64,000 nt of DNA from Glycocaulis alkaliphilus (GTDB lineage Bacteria; Pseudomonadota; Alphaproteobacteria; Caulobacterales; Maricaulaceae). The stretch is from NCBI RefSeq assembly GCF_004000605.1, contig NZ_CP018911.1, forward strand, positions 2,709,001 through 2,773,000, read 5' to 3'. A model generated the notes under the pieces. It searched no databases and was not told the DNA's origin. It saw nothing but the letters and a program-made list of their open reading frames with translations. Shown here in pieces: positions 9,754 to 20,081 of the stretch. Within the stretch, counting starts at the first letter, position 1. Each line of letters starts with the position of its first letter. The position numbers and the translations under genes are program-made.

Positions 9754-11094
9754 ATGGTGCGGACAATTCTGGCGGTGCTGGCCGTCATCGCCATCACGGC
9801 CGGCGCGCAAGCGCGTGATGAGCGCTTTTCAGGCGTGTGGAATGGGGTGCTTGATGTAGGCGCGGCGCAGCTGCGCCTGGAGCTGCGCATCGAGGAAAAC
9901 GAGGACGGTTATAGCGCCGTCATGGTCTCGGTCGATCAGGGTGGCGCGGCCATCCCGGTCTCGAACTTGGACGTTGAGTATCCGCAAATCGATCTTCAGA
10001 TGGCGGCGATGGGCGCGCGCTATACCGCCACCCTGACTGAGGGGCGGCTTGCCGGCACATTCTCGCAGGGCGGCGCAGAATTCCCGCTGGAAATGGCGCG
10101 CGGCGGCGTGGAAGCCACCGGGCCGGAACTGGCTCCGGGAGAAAGCGAAGTCTTCGTCGATGCCGGAGTACGCCTTGCCGGTACGCTGCGCCTGCCGGAG
10201 GGCGATGGCCCGCACCCGGCCGTGCTGATGCTGAACGGGTCGGGCAGCCAGGACCGCGATGTCACCATCGGCAATCACCGGATTTTTGCCGTGCTCTCCG
10301 AGGCATTGGCTGAGGCCGGAATTGCCAGCCTGCGCCTTGATGACCGGGGCATGGGCGGCTCGGACAACACCCCGGCCACAGGCCCGCACGAACTGGGCTC
10401 GGACGCAGGCGCGGCACTGGCCTTCCTGCGCGCGGCAGACGGCGTGGACGTGCGCTGCACCGGCATTCTGGGCCATTCTGAGGGCGGCATTATCGCCTTC
10501 CTGCTGCCAGATGCCAGCCAGCCCGATTTCATCATCGCGCTGGCCCCGCAGGCCGGAACGCTGGAGGAGACCCTGCTGGAGCAGGGCGAAGCGATGAACC
10601 GCGTAATGGGCGCCAGCGAGGAGGTTATCGAGGCAACGCGCGCCCGCCAGCTGGCCATGCTGGAAGCGTTGCGCGCCTCCCCGCCGGGTGAAGCTGAAGC
10701 CGCCGTCGAGGCCGCTTTCCTCGCCCATGGCATCCCGGCAGAGGCCGCGCCCCAGCAGGCCGCCTTCTGGGGCCAGCAATACGTACAGGAAGCCGCTGCG
10801 CTTGATCCTGCCGCCGCCCTCGGCGGCTATGACGGGCCAGTGCTCGGCATGTTCGCCGGAAATGACCTTCAGGTTCTGGCCGAGGTGAATGCGCAGCGCA
10901 TGCGCGAGGCGCGCGCCGGACTGCCCACCACCCTCGCCACCGTGCCGGGCGTGAACCATCTCTTTCAGGCCAGCGAAACCGGCTCTCCGGCTGAGTATGT
11001 CAGCGCACCGCACGCCATGTCGCCCGATGCATTGGCCCTCATCGCCGAAGGGGCGGGAGAGATCATTGCCGAGGCCTGCAGTGCAGGCCGCTAA
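9754..11094 (+). CDS. Secreted alpha/beta hydrolase
   Basis: A 446-residue exported serine hydrolase. Residues 1-20 are a signal peptide ending A-Q-A. Residues 22-125 form a beta-rich N-terminal domain. From about residue 140 an alpha/beta hydrolase fold follows, with an oxyanion segment LMLNGSGSQDRD, the nucleophile elbow GHSEGG and a late His in PGVNHLF. The substrate is unknown; ester or acyl-peptide bonds are possible. GGGAGGA lies eight bases before the ATG. It is divergent from the SdpR-like repressor and shares its operator region, which suggests common control. The next gene starts 71 bases downstream. Confidence 0.85.
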   Translation: MVRTILAVLAVIAITAGAQARDERFSGVWNGVLDVGAAQLRLELRIEENEDGYSAVMVSVDQGGAAIPVSNLDVEYPQIDLQMAAMGARYTATLTEGRLAGTFSQGGAEFPLEMARGGVEATGPELAPGESEVFVDAGVRLAGTLRLPEGDGPHPAVLMLNGSGSQDRDVTIGNHRIFAVLSEALAEAGIASLRLDDRGMGGSDNTPATGPHELGSDAGAALAFLRAADGVDVRCTGILGHSEGGIIAFLLPDASQPDFIIALAPQAGTLEETLLEQGEAMNRVMGASEEVIEATRARQLAMLEALRASPPGEAEAAVEAAFLAHGIPAEAAPQQAAFWGQQYVQEAAALDPAAALGGYDGPVLGMFAGNDLQVLAEVNAQRMREARAGLPTTLATVPGVNHLFQASETGSPAEYVSAPHAMSPDALALIAEGAGEIIAEACSAGR

Positions 11095-11165
11095 CACCTG
11101 ATCTGGACAAGGCGGCCGGGCATCGCCACTTTCCGCGCAATGCGGACAGTACAAGGAGCGATGCC

Positions 11166-11993
11166 ATGGCCCGCCGTCTGGTGGTTGTAACTGGAGCCTC
11201 GTCAGGAATCGGGGCGGCCTTCGCGCGGCAGTTTGCCAGCAAGGGCTGGGATCTGGCCCTTGTCGCCCGCCGCGAGGACCGGCTGAAAGAGCTCGCCGAG
11301 GAGATGAAGGCCCGCTTTGGCGTGGACAGCCTCATCATACCGGCAGACCTCTCCAAGGCAAACGCGCCCAAGGAGATCGTCAAGGCGGTTGAGGACGCAG
11401 GCCGCCAGATTGATGGCCTGGTCAATAATGCGGGCGCCGGTCAGCCGGGCCATTTCACAGAGACGAAATGGACCGACCAGGCCCGCTTCCTGCAGCTCAT
11501 GGTCACCAACTATCTTGCGCTCGCCCATCTGGTGGCGCCGGGCATGGCGGAGCGCGGCTTTGGCCGGATCATCAACGTGTCGTCGGTCTCGGCCCTTCTG
11601 CCGAGCGCGAACGCGCATACCCGCTTTTCCGGCACGCTCTATCCGGGCGCCAAGAGCCTGCTGATCAAATTCTCCGAAGCGCTCCATCTGGAGCTGGCGG
11701 GCAAGAACGTGCATGTGAGCGCGGTCGCGCCGGGCTACACCTGGTCTGAGTTTCACGATGTGAACGGCGCGCGGGCGACCGTCTCGCAAATGCCGAAATT
11801 CTGGATGCTGACCGCCGAGGAAGTGGCCACCGCAGGGTATGACGCGGTGGAGCGCGGCATCGTGCTGCGCGTGCCGGGTGCTTGGTACAAATTCCTCACT
11901 GCGATGTCGAAAGTGCTGCCTGACCCGTTGGGCCGGGCGGTCATGCGCGCGCAGGAAAGGCGGATGACCGCGCGTGCCGGAGCGAACTCGTGA
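11166..11993 (+). CDS. Short-chain dehydrogenase/reductase
   Basis: A 275-residue classical SDR. The Rossmann motif TGASSGIG is at residues 9-16 (consensus TGxxxGxG), NNAGAG near 88, the catalytic Ser in SSVSA, and YPGAK as the Tyr/Lys pair. The basic residues ARREDR after the second strand suggest NADP(H). The substrate cannot be assigned. AAGGAG is upstream of the start, and the end overlaps the pyrF start by four bases (GTGA), so the two are translationally coupled. Confidence 0.88.
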   Translation: MARRLVVVTGASSGIGAAFARQFASKGWDLALVARREDRLKELAEEMKARFGVDSLIIPADLSKANAPKEIVKAVEDAGRQIDGLVNNAGAGQPGHFTETKWTDQARFLQLMVTNYLALAHLVAPGMAERGFGRIINVSSVSALLPSANAHTRFSGTLYPGAKSLLIKFSEALHLELAGKNVHVSAVAPGYTWSEFHDVNGARATVSQMPKFWMLTAEEVATAGYDAVERGIVLRVPGAWYKFLTAMSKVLPDPLGRAVMRAQERRMTARAGANS

Positions 11994-12679
11994 GCGCCGA
12001 TGCCCGTCTGATCACCGCGCTGGACCTGCCAACGATTGAAGAGGCGAAGAACCTCGTCGCCGCGATTGGCGATGCGGGCTGCTTCTACAAGATCGGCCTG
12101 CAGCTTTTCCCGCTCGGGGGGATGGAGCTGTGCCGGGAGCTTAAAAGTGCCGGGCACGGCGTCTTCCTTGATTTCAAGCTGCACGACATCTCCGCCACGG
12201 TGGAAAAGGCCACGCGCTCCATCGCGCCCTCAGGGGCCGATTATCTCACCATCCATGCCGAACCGCCGGTGATGCGCGCCGCGCACAAGGGCCGCGAGGG
12301 CACAGGGCTAAAGCTCCTCGCCGTCACCGTGATGACCTCCTATGACGACGCCATGCTCAAAGAGATGGGCTTTGCCTATGGCGCGCGCGATCTGGTGCTG
12401 ATGCGCACCGAGCAGGCGCTGGAAGCGGGCTGCGATGGCGTCATCGCCTCCGCCCACGAGGCCGAAGAACTGCGCGCCCGCTTCGGGCCGGGCTTTGATA
12501 TCGTCACCCCCGGCATCCGCCCGGCAGGCAGCGCCGCAGACGATCAGGCGCGTATCGCGACGCCGGCAGAGGCCATCTCCATGGGTGCCACCCGCATCGT
12601 GGTGGGCCGGCCTGTCAATGCCGCCCCCGACCCGCGCAAAGCCGCGCTGGCGATCAATGCGGAGATGGCGGGGGTTTAA
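11990..12679 (+). CDS. pyrF: Orotidine 5'-phosphate decarboxylase
   Basis: A 229-residue enzyme for the last step of UMP synthesis. The family signature FLDFKLHDISATV carries the catalytic Lys and Asp, and the phosphate-binding end is seen in ATRIVVGRPVNAAPDP. The start codon is GTG at 11990, inside the stop of the preceding SDR gene. Length matches the short bacterial type. A family-A repeat lies immediately downstream and probably holds the transcript end. Confidence 0.96.
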   Translation: MSADARLITALDLPTIEEAKNLVAAIGDAGCFYKIGLQLFPLGGMELCRELKSAGHGVFLDFKLHDISATVEKATRSIAPSGADYLTIHAEPPVMRAAHKGREGTGLKLLAVTVMTSYDDAMLKEMGFAYGARDLVLMRTEQALEAGCDGVIASAHEAEELRARFGPGFDIVTPGIRPAGSAADDQARIATPAEAISMGATRIVVGRPVNAAPDPRKAALAINAEMAGV

Positions 12680-12707
12680 AAGAGTCCCTGACTGTCATAG
12701 CCCACGC

Positions 12708-12831
12708 GATGTCTCCCCCCGCTTGCGGGGGGAGTGGTCCGAAGGACCGAGGGGGGGGGGAGAATTGCTGATACAAGTGCCCCCCTCCGTCAGCTACGCT
12801 GACACCTCCCCCGTAAACGGGGGAGGACACC
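12708..12831. repeat. Palindromic intergenic repeat, family A, copy 2
   Basis: A 124-base copy of the element at 3245-3360, between the convergent pyrF and trxA genes. It begins with GATGTC and carries a CTCCCCCC/GGGGGGAG hairpin, GGTCCGAAGGACC, a GTCAGCTACGCTGAC hairpin and a CTCCCCCGTAAACGGGGGAG end. The core is well kept; the middle has a run of G and differs from copy 1. Confidence 0.8.
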
Positions 12832-12852
12832 ACATTCATCGAATAACCAAAC

Positions 12853-12884
12853 AAAAACCCCGGACGTCACCGTCCGGGGTTTTT
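12853..12884 (-). terminator. Rho-independent terminator after trxA
   Basis: CCCCGGACG (12858-12866) and CGTCCGGGG (12871-12879) form a perfect 9-base stem with loop TCAC, flanked by five A on one side and five T on the other. It can therefore act on both strands. It lies 24 bases past the trxA stop. Confidence 0.9.
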
Positions 12885-12907
12885 CAAATCGCAGATAAGC
12901 GAGAGCG

Positions 12908-13228
12908 CTAGATCGTCGCGTTGATCCATTCCTCGATCTTGCCTTTGGCCATGGCGCCCACCTTGGTGGATACCAGCTCGCCATTATTGAAGATCATCAG
13001 GGTCGGGATACCGCGCACGCCATACTTGCCCGGCGTCATCGGATTCTCGTCGATATTCACCTTGGCGACCGTGATCTTGCCGGAGTGCTCGGAAGCGATC
13101 TGGTCGAGTGCAGGCGAGATCTGCTTGCACGGCCCGCACCACTCGGCCCAGAAATCCACAAGCACGGGGCCACCCGCCTTGAGAACATCGGCTTCGAAAG
13201 AATCGTCAGACACCGCTTTGGTCGACAT
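12908..13228 (-). CDS. trxA: Thioredoxin
   Basis: A 106-residue thioredoxin with the redox site WCGPCKQ near residue 30 and the cis-proline segment RGIPTLMIF. The chosen ATG ([16 protein letters not shown]) has AGGGAGA upstream and gives the usual family length; the frame is open 16 codons further. It reduces disulphides in cytoplasmic proteins. It is 74 bases downstream of addA on the same strand and may be the last gene of that long operon. A strong terminator follows. Confidence 0.96.
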   Translation of the reverse strand: MSTKAVSDDSFEADVLKAGGPVLVDFWAEWCGPCKQISPALDQIASEHSGKITVAKVNIDENPMTPGKYGVRGIPTLMIFNNGELVSTKVGAMAKGKIEEWINATI

Positions 13229-13302
13229 GGGCTTTCTCCCTTGGAAGGTTATCAGCCAGCGCCCGGACATCGGCACGCTGGCCAGCCTTGATGCCCGTAC
13301 AC

Positions 13303-16300
13303 CTAGGAAGCCGCTCCCCCACGGTCAAGCGCGCCGGGCTGCGCGGCCAGCTCCAGCGCCGCGTCCATGGCTGCATCGGGCAGCTCCATAAGCCGGCCTG
13401 CGTCCGTCCAGACCAGCGCGCAGCGCACGGCCCGGCCCGGGTAGAGCACGCGCAACAATGCCCGGTAGGCTGCCATCTGCGCCAGATACGCCGATGCCAC
13501 ATCGTCTACCTTGTCGGGCGGCGGGCGGTTGGTCTTGAAATCGACGACAAGGACACGGTCCGGCGTGACCAGCAGCCGGTCCACCTGGCCGTTGACGCGC
13601 ACACCCGGCGGCAGGCCCGGCGCAGTGCCACTCAGCGACACCTCGGCGCGCGAGCCAGGACCGAACAGGGGGGCAAACTGGGGGTCCGCCAGAACCGCCA
13701 GCGCTTCGCGTGCAATCGCGGCGCGCTCCGCCTCATCCAGCTCCTGATGACGTGCCAGCAGGCGGGCCGCTGCATCGGCGCGCCCGGCGGGTGGCAGATC
13801 AGGCAAGGTCTGCAAAAGCTTGTGAATGAGTGTGCCGCGCACGAAGCGGTCCCGTCCGCCTGCTGCAAGTGGAGAAAGGCCAGCAGGCTCTCCCCCGGCC
13901 TCCAGCCCGGCCAGAAGGCGTGAGGGGGCAATGGCGCGCGCGGCAATGGTTTCCGGCGCGGCTGGCGTGCGCAGCCAGATGGGATCGGCGACACGCCTGT
14001 CCTTCTCGTCCGCCTTCTTCAGGGCCGGGTGGACGTCCACGCCATAGCGCCGGGCCTGCTCGGGATTTTCCCATTCATAATGGGCCGCAATGGCGTCAAT
14101 CGCCGTCTCTGCGCTGCGCCAGCCTTCGCCCTGCCAGGCGGCGGCGAGACGGCCGTACCAGCTCTCCGGCTTTGGCTCTTTGGCGTTTCCATGGGCATGG
14201 CCACAGACGATCAGACGGTCACGCGCGCGCGTCATCGCCACATAGAGCAGGCGGGCGGATTCGTTCTCCTGATCCTTCTTCCAGGCCTCGCGTAGCGCGG
14301 TGATGATGTCAGGCGCAAAGCTGTCATTCTCAGACCAGAGCAAACCGCTTTCCTCGTGATCCTCGATCAGCGGATGACGGCCAAAAGCCGGGCTGGTCGT
14401 ATCGGGCAGGAAGACGATGGGCGCTTCCAGCCCCTTGGCGGCATGCACGGTCATCACGCGCACCTCGTTACGTCCGCCTTCGGGGTCACGCTTCAGCTCG
14501 CTATCGGAGCGGGTAATGGCATCGATGAAGAGGGCAAGCGAAGGCGCGCCTTCGCGCTCATGGGCAAGCGCGCGGGAGAGGAACTCCTCCAGCGGATCGC
14601 GCGCCTCCTCGCGCAGGCGGGCATAAACGCGCGCTGCGCGGCTTTCGCCGGTATCGCAGGCCTCGCTCAGGAAGCGCGCGAAGAAGGCATAAGGGGTCAG
14701 CGTATCGACGCGCCCGCGCACAGCCTTTAACGCCGTTTTCGCGTCACTGAGCGCAGGGTCATCGCTGCGCTGGAGCGCCTCCCAGAGCGAGCCTTTTCGC
14801 TTATGGGCGAGGCGGAACAGCACATCGTCGTCAATCGGCGGCGCCTCTGCGCCTACCGGATGGAAGGCCGGGCCTTTGAGCACTTCGGCCAGCGCCAGGT
14901 CATCGCCCGGCTGCAGGGCGAAGCGGGCCAGTGAGAGCATGTCCTGCACGACGAGCTGATCGGGCAGGACCATACGGTCCGCGCCCGCCACCGCCACATT
15001 CCGGATTTTCAGCTGACGGATGATCTCCATGAACAGCCCGCCGCGCTTGCGCACCAGTATGACGATATCGCCCGGCGTTGCCGCCCGCTGGTGCCAGTCC
15101 GGCTTCTCCTCCCACACCGCATCACCACGCTCGATAATGCTGGCGATCTCCTGCGCCACGGCTTCAGCGAGCTGGTTGCGCGGGGAGTTGTAACGGGCCT
15201 TGTCGACCGGGCCGTCCGGTTCGTCGTCCAGGCTGTCATCCTCGCCCTTGGGCAGTCTGGGCGTGACCGGCCATATCTCCACGCAGCCCGGCGTGCCGCG
15301 CCGTGCCGCCTCGTGCCCGCGATAAGCCATGAAAGGGTGGTTGCCGGCAGCTGGCGCGGCCTCCACCGTCTGTTCGCGGTCATCCTGCAGCTTGGTTTCC
15401 GGCGCGCCGGACAGGAATTTGGTTTCCAGACCTTCGCGAATATCGGCAAAGGCCATATCGACCGCTTCCAGCACTTCCGGCGCGGAGCGGAAGGAGGTTT
15501 TCAGTTCCGGCTTCACAAACGCCAGCTGCGCGCCTTCGGCTAGACCGGCAAGCTTGGTGCCTTGCGCGATGAAGCGGGCCGGATCAGCGTTCTGGAAGGA
15601 ATAGATGGACTGCTTCTCATCGCCCACGCAGAACACGGTGCGGGCCAGCGCACCCGTCCGTTCCCGGCCCTCTCCGGCAAAAAACTCCGCCGACAGAGCA
15701 TCGATGACATCCCATTGTTCCGGCGCGGTGTCCTGCGCCTCGTCCACAAGGATATGCTCCAGCCCGCCATCGAGCTTGTAGCGTACCCAGGCCGCCATCT
15801 CGGCGGTGCCAAGCAGCCGCGAGGCCCGCACCACCAGATCGGCAAAATCCACCGCGCGTTCGCGCGTCAGCAAGCGCTGATACTCAGCTATAAAGGCCCG
15901 CGCGAGGGTGAGGCTTGCCGATGTCAGAGCGTGCAGGCGTGCAGCCGTCAGTTGGCGCAGCACCGTCTCCATGCGCGCCCGTTCGCTGCCCTCCGGACCG
16001 AAAAGACCAATCAGCTCCGGGCAGGCCTCGCCCGCACTCTTCACAAAGAGCGAGGCGCGCAACGTGCCGGTTCCCGTCAGCATGAAACCGCAATAGGCAT
16101 CGAAGGCGCGGTCCACCTCCCCCGCCCGCGCAAGACGCAAGGGCGCGTAGAGTTTGTCCGCGTCCGCTTCGGCATGTTTGGCCGTGGATGCCGCTATCGC
16201 ATCAGCGCATCTTTGCACGGCATCCAGATCCAGCCCTCCAATGAAACCGGCCTTGAGGCGCACTTCATCCGCATCCGGATCAATGCCCAGCATGCGTGCA

Positions 16301-16992
16301 GCCTCGGCGATCAGCGGGCCTTCGCCCTGCGCCCGTTCAAACAGCTCCGACAGGCGATGGCGCTGGTGTGCGGCCTTTTTGAATATCTCCTCAAAGCCAG
16401 TGGGTCCGGCGCGCACGGTGATGGCCTCGATGGCCATGGCAAGCGCGCCTCCCCGGTCGCGCCGGGCGGTCTCATAGACGCGCAGTTCTGCTTCGCGGCG
16501 CACCCGCGCGCTCTGGGCGTCTTCCTGTGTGGCAAAGCCCGGCGGCAGCCCGGCCTCCAGCGGAAACTGGCGCAGCAGCGAGTCGCAGAACGCATGCAAG
16601 GTCTGCACTTTCAGACCGCCCGGCGTTTCCAACGCGCGCGCAAACAGCTTTCTCGCCTCGGCAAGACGCCCCGCGTCCGGCTCAGCCTCCTCGCCGGTCA
16701 GCTTTTGCAGTTCGGCGCGAAGCTTTTCGTCGGCCATGACAGACCAATCGCCCAGCTTGAGGAAGAGCCGGGTCTGCATCTCGCCCGCCGCCGCCTTGGT
16801 GAAGGTCACGCACAAGATGCGGTCCGGCGGCACGCCTTCCAGCAGCAGGCGCGCCACCCGGTCGACCAGCACGCGCGTCTTGCCAGAGCCCGCATTGGCT
16901 TCCACGAACACGCTGGCGCGCGGATCGGCCGCCGCACGCTGCGCGGTGGTGGCGGAAGCCGCGACGGCAGGATCAAAGCCGGGCGCACTCAT
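13303..16992 (-). CDS. addA: AddA helicase-nuclease subunit
   Basis: A 1229-residue subunit of the AddAB complex, which unwinds and resects double-strand DNA breaks for RecA. It is a UvrD-like superfamily 1 helicase with Walker [11 protein letters not shown] at 31-40, motif [15 protein letters not shown], motif [19 protein letters not shown], and late motifs [13 protein letters not shown] and [15 protein letters not shown]. The C-terminal nuclease has [10 protein letters not shown] near 1160 and GTLIHKLLQ upstream of it. The start ATG overlaps the addB stop by four bases. Long antisense frames here are shadows of the GC-rich codon pattern. Confidence 0.96.
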   Translation of the reverse strand: MSAPGFDPAVAASATTAQRAAADPRASVFVEANAGSGKTRVLVDRVARLLLEGVPPDRILCVTFTKAAAGEMQTRLFLKLGDWSVMADEKLRAELQKLTGEEAEPDAGRLAEARKLFARALETPGGLKVQTLHAFCDSLLRQFPLEAGLPPGFATQEDAQSARVRREAELRVYETARRDRGGALAMAIEAITVRAGPTGFEEIFKKAAHQRHRLSELFERAQGEGPLIAEAARMLGIDPDADEVRLKAGFIGGLDLDAVQRCADAIAASTAKHAEADADKLYAPLRLARAGEVDRAFDAYCGFMLTGTGTLRASLFVKSAGEACPELIGLFGPEGSERARMETVLRQLTAARLHALTSASLTLARAFIAEYQRLLTRERAVDFADLVVRASRLLGTAEMAAWVRYKLDGGLEHILVDEAQDTAPEQWDVIDALSAEFFAGEGRERTGALARTVFCVGDEKQSIYSFQNADPARFIAQGTKLAGLAEGAQLAFVKPELKTSFRSAPEVLEAVDMAFADIREGLETKFLSGAPETKLQDDREQTVEAAPAAGNHPFMAYRGHEAARRGTPGCVEIWPVTPRLPKGEDDSLDDEPDGPVDKARYNSPRNQLAEAVAQEIASIIERGDAVWEEKPDWHQRAATPGDIVILVRKRGGLFMEIIRQLKIRNVAVAGADRMVLPDQLVVQDMLSLARFALQPGDDLALAEVLKGPAFHPVGAEAPPIDDDVLFRLAHKRKGSLWEALQRSDDPALSDAKTALKAVRGRVDTLTPYAFFARFLSEACDTGESRAARVYARLREEARDPLEEFLSRALAHEREGAPSLALFIDAITRSDSELKRDPEGGRNEVRVMTVHAAKGLEAPIVFLPDTTSPAFGRHPLIEDHEESGLLWSENDSFAPDIITALREAWKKDQENESARLLYVAMTRARDRLIVCGHAHGNAKEPKPESWYGRLAAAWQGEGWRSAETAIDAIAAHYEWENPEQARRYGVDVHPALKKADEKDRRVADPIWLRTPAAPETIAARAIAPSRLLAGLEAGGEPAGLSPLAAGGRDRFVRGTLIHKLLQTLPDLPPAGRADAAARLLARHQELDEAERAAIAREALAVLADPQFAPLFGPGSRAEVSLSGTAPGLPPGVRVNGQVDRLLVTPDRVLVVDFKTNRPPPDKVDDVASAYLAQMAAYRALLRVLYPGRAVRCALVWTDAGRLMELPDAAMDAALELAAQPGALDRGGAAS

Positions 16993-19900
16993 GACCTATC
17001 CTCCGCATCCGGATTGTCGGCATCCGGGGCGGTCGACCATTCAGCCCGCCGGGCGAGATGATCGTAATCGCCATAGCGATTGACCCATTTGCTTCGGGGC
17101 TGGCTTTCATAAGGGTGCCCGGAGTCAGCGAACTTCGCCGCATAGCGCTGCAGGCGTTCCAGCGCCTGATCGGCCAGCGCATCGGCGTCGAGCCCCTCCT
17201 TCGACTGGATGCGCCGTTCCTCGCCGGGCTTTTTCGTGCCCTTCACATTGAGATAGACAAACCCGCCCAGCGCCTTGGGCGGCACATCCTTGAAGCCGCC
17301 TGCGCGCACAATCGCGCCCAGCAAGGGCATTTGCGGCGCAAAGCCGGCCAGCACTTCATCCACGCCGGGCATGCTGCCCGTCTTGTAGTCAATCACCTCG
17401 TACTGCCCGGCCTTCAGATCGATACGGTCCGGCTTTCCAGACAGGACAAAATCGCGTCCGCCTGCAGGAAAGCTAAGTGTGCCGCGCTCCTCGATAGTGG
17501 CTGCCACAGGCAAGCTGCCTTCGCTTCGGCGGCGGGACTCCGCCTCCACCATCCAGCGGGCGCCATGGGCAAAGCGAGCCAGCTCCACGGCCATTTCGCT
17601 TTCGGTAAAGCCTGCCTCCAGCAAGGCCGTTTCGCCCAGCGAGACAAGCCGTTCAAGCGCGTCATCAGGCAGTTTGGGGCGGTCACCGAGTTCCTTTACC
17701 CAGTGCTCCAGCGCGCTGTGCCAGGCCGTGCCGCGCTCGGCATGGCCGGGTTCACGGTCCAGCGGATCGAGCACATCCAGTTCCAGTATGCGCTGGGCAT
17801 AGATGTAATACGGATCACGCACCCATTTCTCGATCGCCGTGACGGACAGGGAGGCGGGCCGGGCGGCGACGGGCGGGCGGGGCATTGGCTCGGCGATCTG
17901 TGTCGGCGCGTCCGGCTGGTCCAGACGCGCGCCAAGCGCCAGATAATCATATGCCGGTTTGAGGGCGGCTTCCGCCTCCTCCTTCCCCATCGCGCCGCGC
18001 GTAAGCGTCTGCAGCCGCCACAGCCAGCGCGAGGCGACCGTGGGAGCGCCATCTGCGCTGGTTGAGCGGGTCAGGATGACATCCGGCAGGCAGGCAAGCT
18101 CGGCAAAATCGTGCGCAGCAAGGCCGAGGCGCCGTTCGGGCGGCGGCAGGCCTGCCGACTTCCTCATCGGCCGGGAGAGGAACGGATCGCTGCCAAGCTT
18201 TTGTGGCCAGACGCCTTCATTGAGGCCCGCCAGGATCACGCGGTCAGCATGCAGAAGGCGCGCTTCCAGCGGCCCCAGAAGGGCGAGGCGCGGATGCGCG
18301 CCGGAACGCGGCCGCACCCGCCGCCCGCGCGCGGTTTCCAGAAACACGCGCGTAAAGGCCCGCAAGGACAGCGGCGGCAGCGCCTCTGCCTTATCGAGAA
18401 ATTCGCGCATCAGCCCGGCTGCGCTGTCGCCTGCCTCGCCTGCCCATAGCCGGTCTGCGCCGAGGGTATCGCTAGCGGCAAGGTTCTCTGCGGCTTGCGC
18501 CAGTGCCTGCGCGAACGAGCGGGCAGGCTGGTCTCCCTCCAGTGCCAGCAAGGGTGCCAGCGCCCCTTCGATACGGGCAATGATCTCCAGCCAGCGTGGC
18601 GTCTTGCCTGTCTCCACGCGCGCCATGACATCGGCAAAGCTTTTGCCGGGCCTGCGTCCCCGCAAGGTCTGGCGTTCCATGTCCGCAATATCGGCCATCA
18701 GGGCGGGGCGTTTCTCGCCCAGCGCGAAGAGCGGCGAAGCCCACAGAGCCGCCAGCGCCAATGCAGAGCCGGGATCGCCCGCGCACTCCAGAACCCGCAT
18801 CAGGAAGGCCCCCGGCGCGGTATCGCTCAAGGCTTCGCCCGCGCTGTCGTCCAGCTCCACGCCGAAGCGGCTCATTTCCGTGGTGATGCGCCGGGCGAGC
18901 GCCCGGTCGGGCGTCACCACCATGGCCGTCCTGCCCGGCGTCTCCAGCGTCTCTCTCAAGGCCAATGCGATAGCGCGCGCCTCGCTGGCCGGATCGCGCG
19001 CTTCAATGGTTGAAAGGCCATGTATGCCCAGCCCGACGACATCACCGCCCCAGGCCTCGCTCAGCACGCCGATGCGCTTGAGCCAGTCGGCTGTCTCGTC
19101 TGCAGGGCGCAGCGCCTCCGTAATCAGTCGCGCACGCGCCTGCGCGCGTGCCTCATGCCTGTCCGGGCTGGAGGTTTCCTGTGCCACCCTTACCGGCGCC
19201 AGAGGCCATTCCTTCACATCGTTGCGGCCAATCGCGATACTCCCGATCAGCGCCTTCATGGCCCGCTGCGGGTGGCCTTCATCAATCGCCTTCCAGCTCG
19301 CCTCATCCATGAAACCGGCAAAGCCGGGCAGCACGACCGCGCCGCGGTGCAGGCCGGCTACGACGCGCAAGAGATGCGCCGATGCGGGGATGGAGCCTGT
19401 GGAGCCAGCTGCGATGACCGGCCCCGGCGGCGGGCTTTCCTGCCACCGGTCCGCCAGCGCATTCAGCAGCGTCGAACGCCGCGCAGCCGGGTCCGTCAGG
19501 CCGAGTGCCTTGAGGTGCAGCGGCCATTGCTCCAGCACGATGTCCAGAAACAGCGCCGCCTCCTGCCGGTCGGCGGGCAAGGCTGCACGCACCGCCGGAT
19601 CCTCCAGCGCGCCAAGGCCGGTAATTTCTTCTGATGCCAGCTCGTCCAGCAGGCCCGCCAGCGCATCAGCCAGCACCAGCGCGCCATCGGGCGTCATCTC
19701 CCGGCGCGCCGCTTCCTCGCGGGCAAGGATCAGGCTGGCCAGCTCGAAGCGGCGGCGCGCAGCACTGATTGCCGGCAGGGCCAGATGCTCAAGCTCGCCC
19801 GGTTCAAACGGCGGCTCATCCGCATCGACATCGCCCAGCGGGCGGATCAGCGGCAATATGGCGGCGCTGATGCCATTTTCGGCCTGTATGGCGCTGAACG

Positions 19901-20081
19901 CCTCGCCAAGCGCCCGGCCCGCCCGTCGCGTCGGCAATAATACGGTGACACCCGCCAGCGCTTCGGGGTCAGGGAATTCGGCCACCAGCGTGCGCGCGAG
20001 GCTTTTCAGGAAATCCGCCGCGGGCGCCAGCGTGAAGACACGCGGGGAAGGTGTATCGAATATGCCGGGCGGCTCGCTCAT
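16989..20081 (-). CDS. addB: AddB subunit, alphaproteobacterial type
   Basis: A 1030-residue partner of AddA. The ATG at 20081 (MSEPPGIFDTPSPRVFTL) overlaps the stop of murU by four bases and is preferred over an open stretch 48 codons longer. The N-terminal region has LLPTRRAGRALGEAF in the place of the Walker A, which is not a canonical ATP loop. The C-terminal nuclease has VIDYKTGSMPGVDEV near 925. The Bacillus-type iron-sulphur cysteines are absent: the region before the nuclease reads SVTAIEKWVRDPYYIYAQRI, and the C-terminal tail has no Cys. This agrees with the alphaproteobacterial branch of AddB. Confidence 0.94.
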   Translation of the reverse strand: MSEPPGIFDTPSPRVFTLAPAADFLKSLARTLVAEFPDPEALAGVTVLLPTRRAGRALGEAFSAIQAENGISAAILPLIRPLGDVDADEPPFEPGELEHLALPAISAARRRFELASLILAREEAARREMTPDGALVLADALAGLLDELASEEITGLGALEDPAVRAALPADRQEAALFLDIVLEQWPLHLKALGLTDPAARRSTLLNALADRWQESPPPGPVIAAGSTGSIPASAHLLRVVAGLHRGAVVLPGFAGFMDEASWKAIDEGHPQRAMKALIGSIAIGRNDVKEWPLAPVRVAQETSSPDRHEARAQARARLITEALRPADETADWLKRIGVLSEAWGGDVVGLGIHGLSTIEARDPASEARAIALALRETLETPGRTAMVVTPDRALARRITTEMSRFGVELDDSAGEALSDTAPGAFLMRVLECAGDPGSALALAALWASPLFALGEKRPALMADIADMERQTLRGRRPGKSFADVMARVETGKTPRWLEIIARIEGALAPLLALEGDQPARSFAQALAQAAENLAASDTLGADRLWAGEAGDSAAGLMREFLDKAEALPPLSLRAFTRVFLETARGRRVRPRSGAHPRLALLGPLEARLLHADRVILAGLNEGVWPQKLGSDPFLSRPMRKSAGLPPPERRLGLAAHDFAELACLPDVILTRSTSADGAPTVASRWLWRLQTLTRGAMGKEEAEAALKPAYDYLALGARLDQPDAPTQIAEPMPRPPVAARPASLSVTAIEKWVRDPYYIYAQRILELDVLDPLDREPGHAERGTAWHSALEHWVKELGDRPKLPDDALERLVSLGETALLEAGFTESEMAVELARFAHGARWMVEAESRRRSEGSLPVAATIEERGTLSFPAGGRDFVLSGKPDRIDLKAGQYEVIDYKTGSMPGVDEVLAGFAPQMPLLGAIVRAGGFKDVPPKALGGFVYLNVKGTKKPGEERRIQSKEGLDADALADQALERLQRYAAKFADSGHPYESQPRSKWVNRYGDYDHLARRAEWSTAPDADNPDAEDRS

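Noticed and set aside
9829-11154. 441-residue minus-strand frame
   Set aside because: It is antisense to the secreted hydrolase with signal peptide and GHSEGG.
12908-13276. Longer trxA with 16 more residues
   Set aside because: The internal ATG has a good ribosome-binding site and gives the standard thioredoxin N-terminus.
15562-17061. 499-residue plus-strand frame over addA
   Set aside because: It is antisense to clear helicase motifs, with a composition typical of GC-rich shadow frames.
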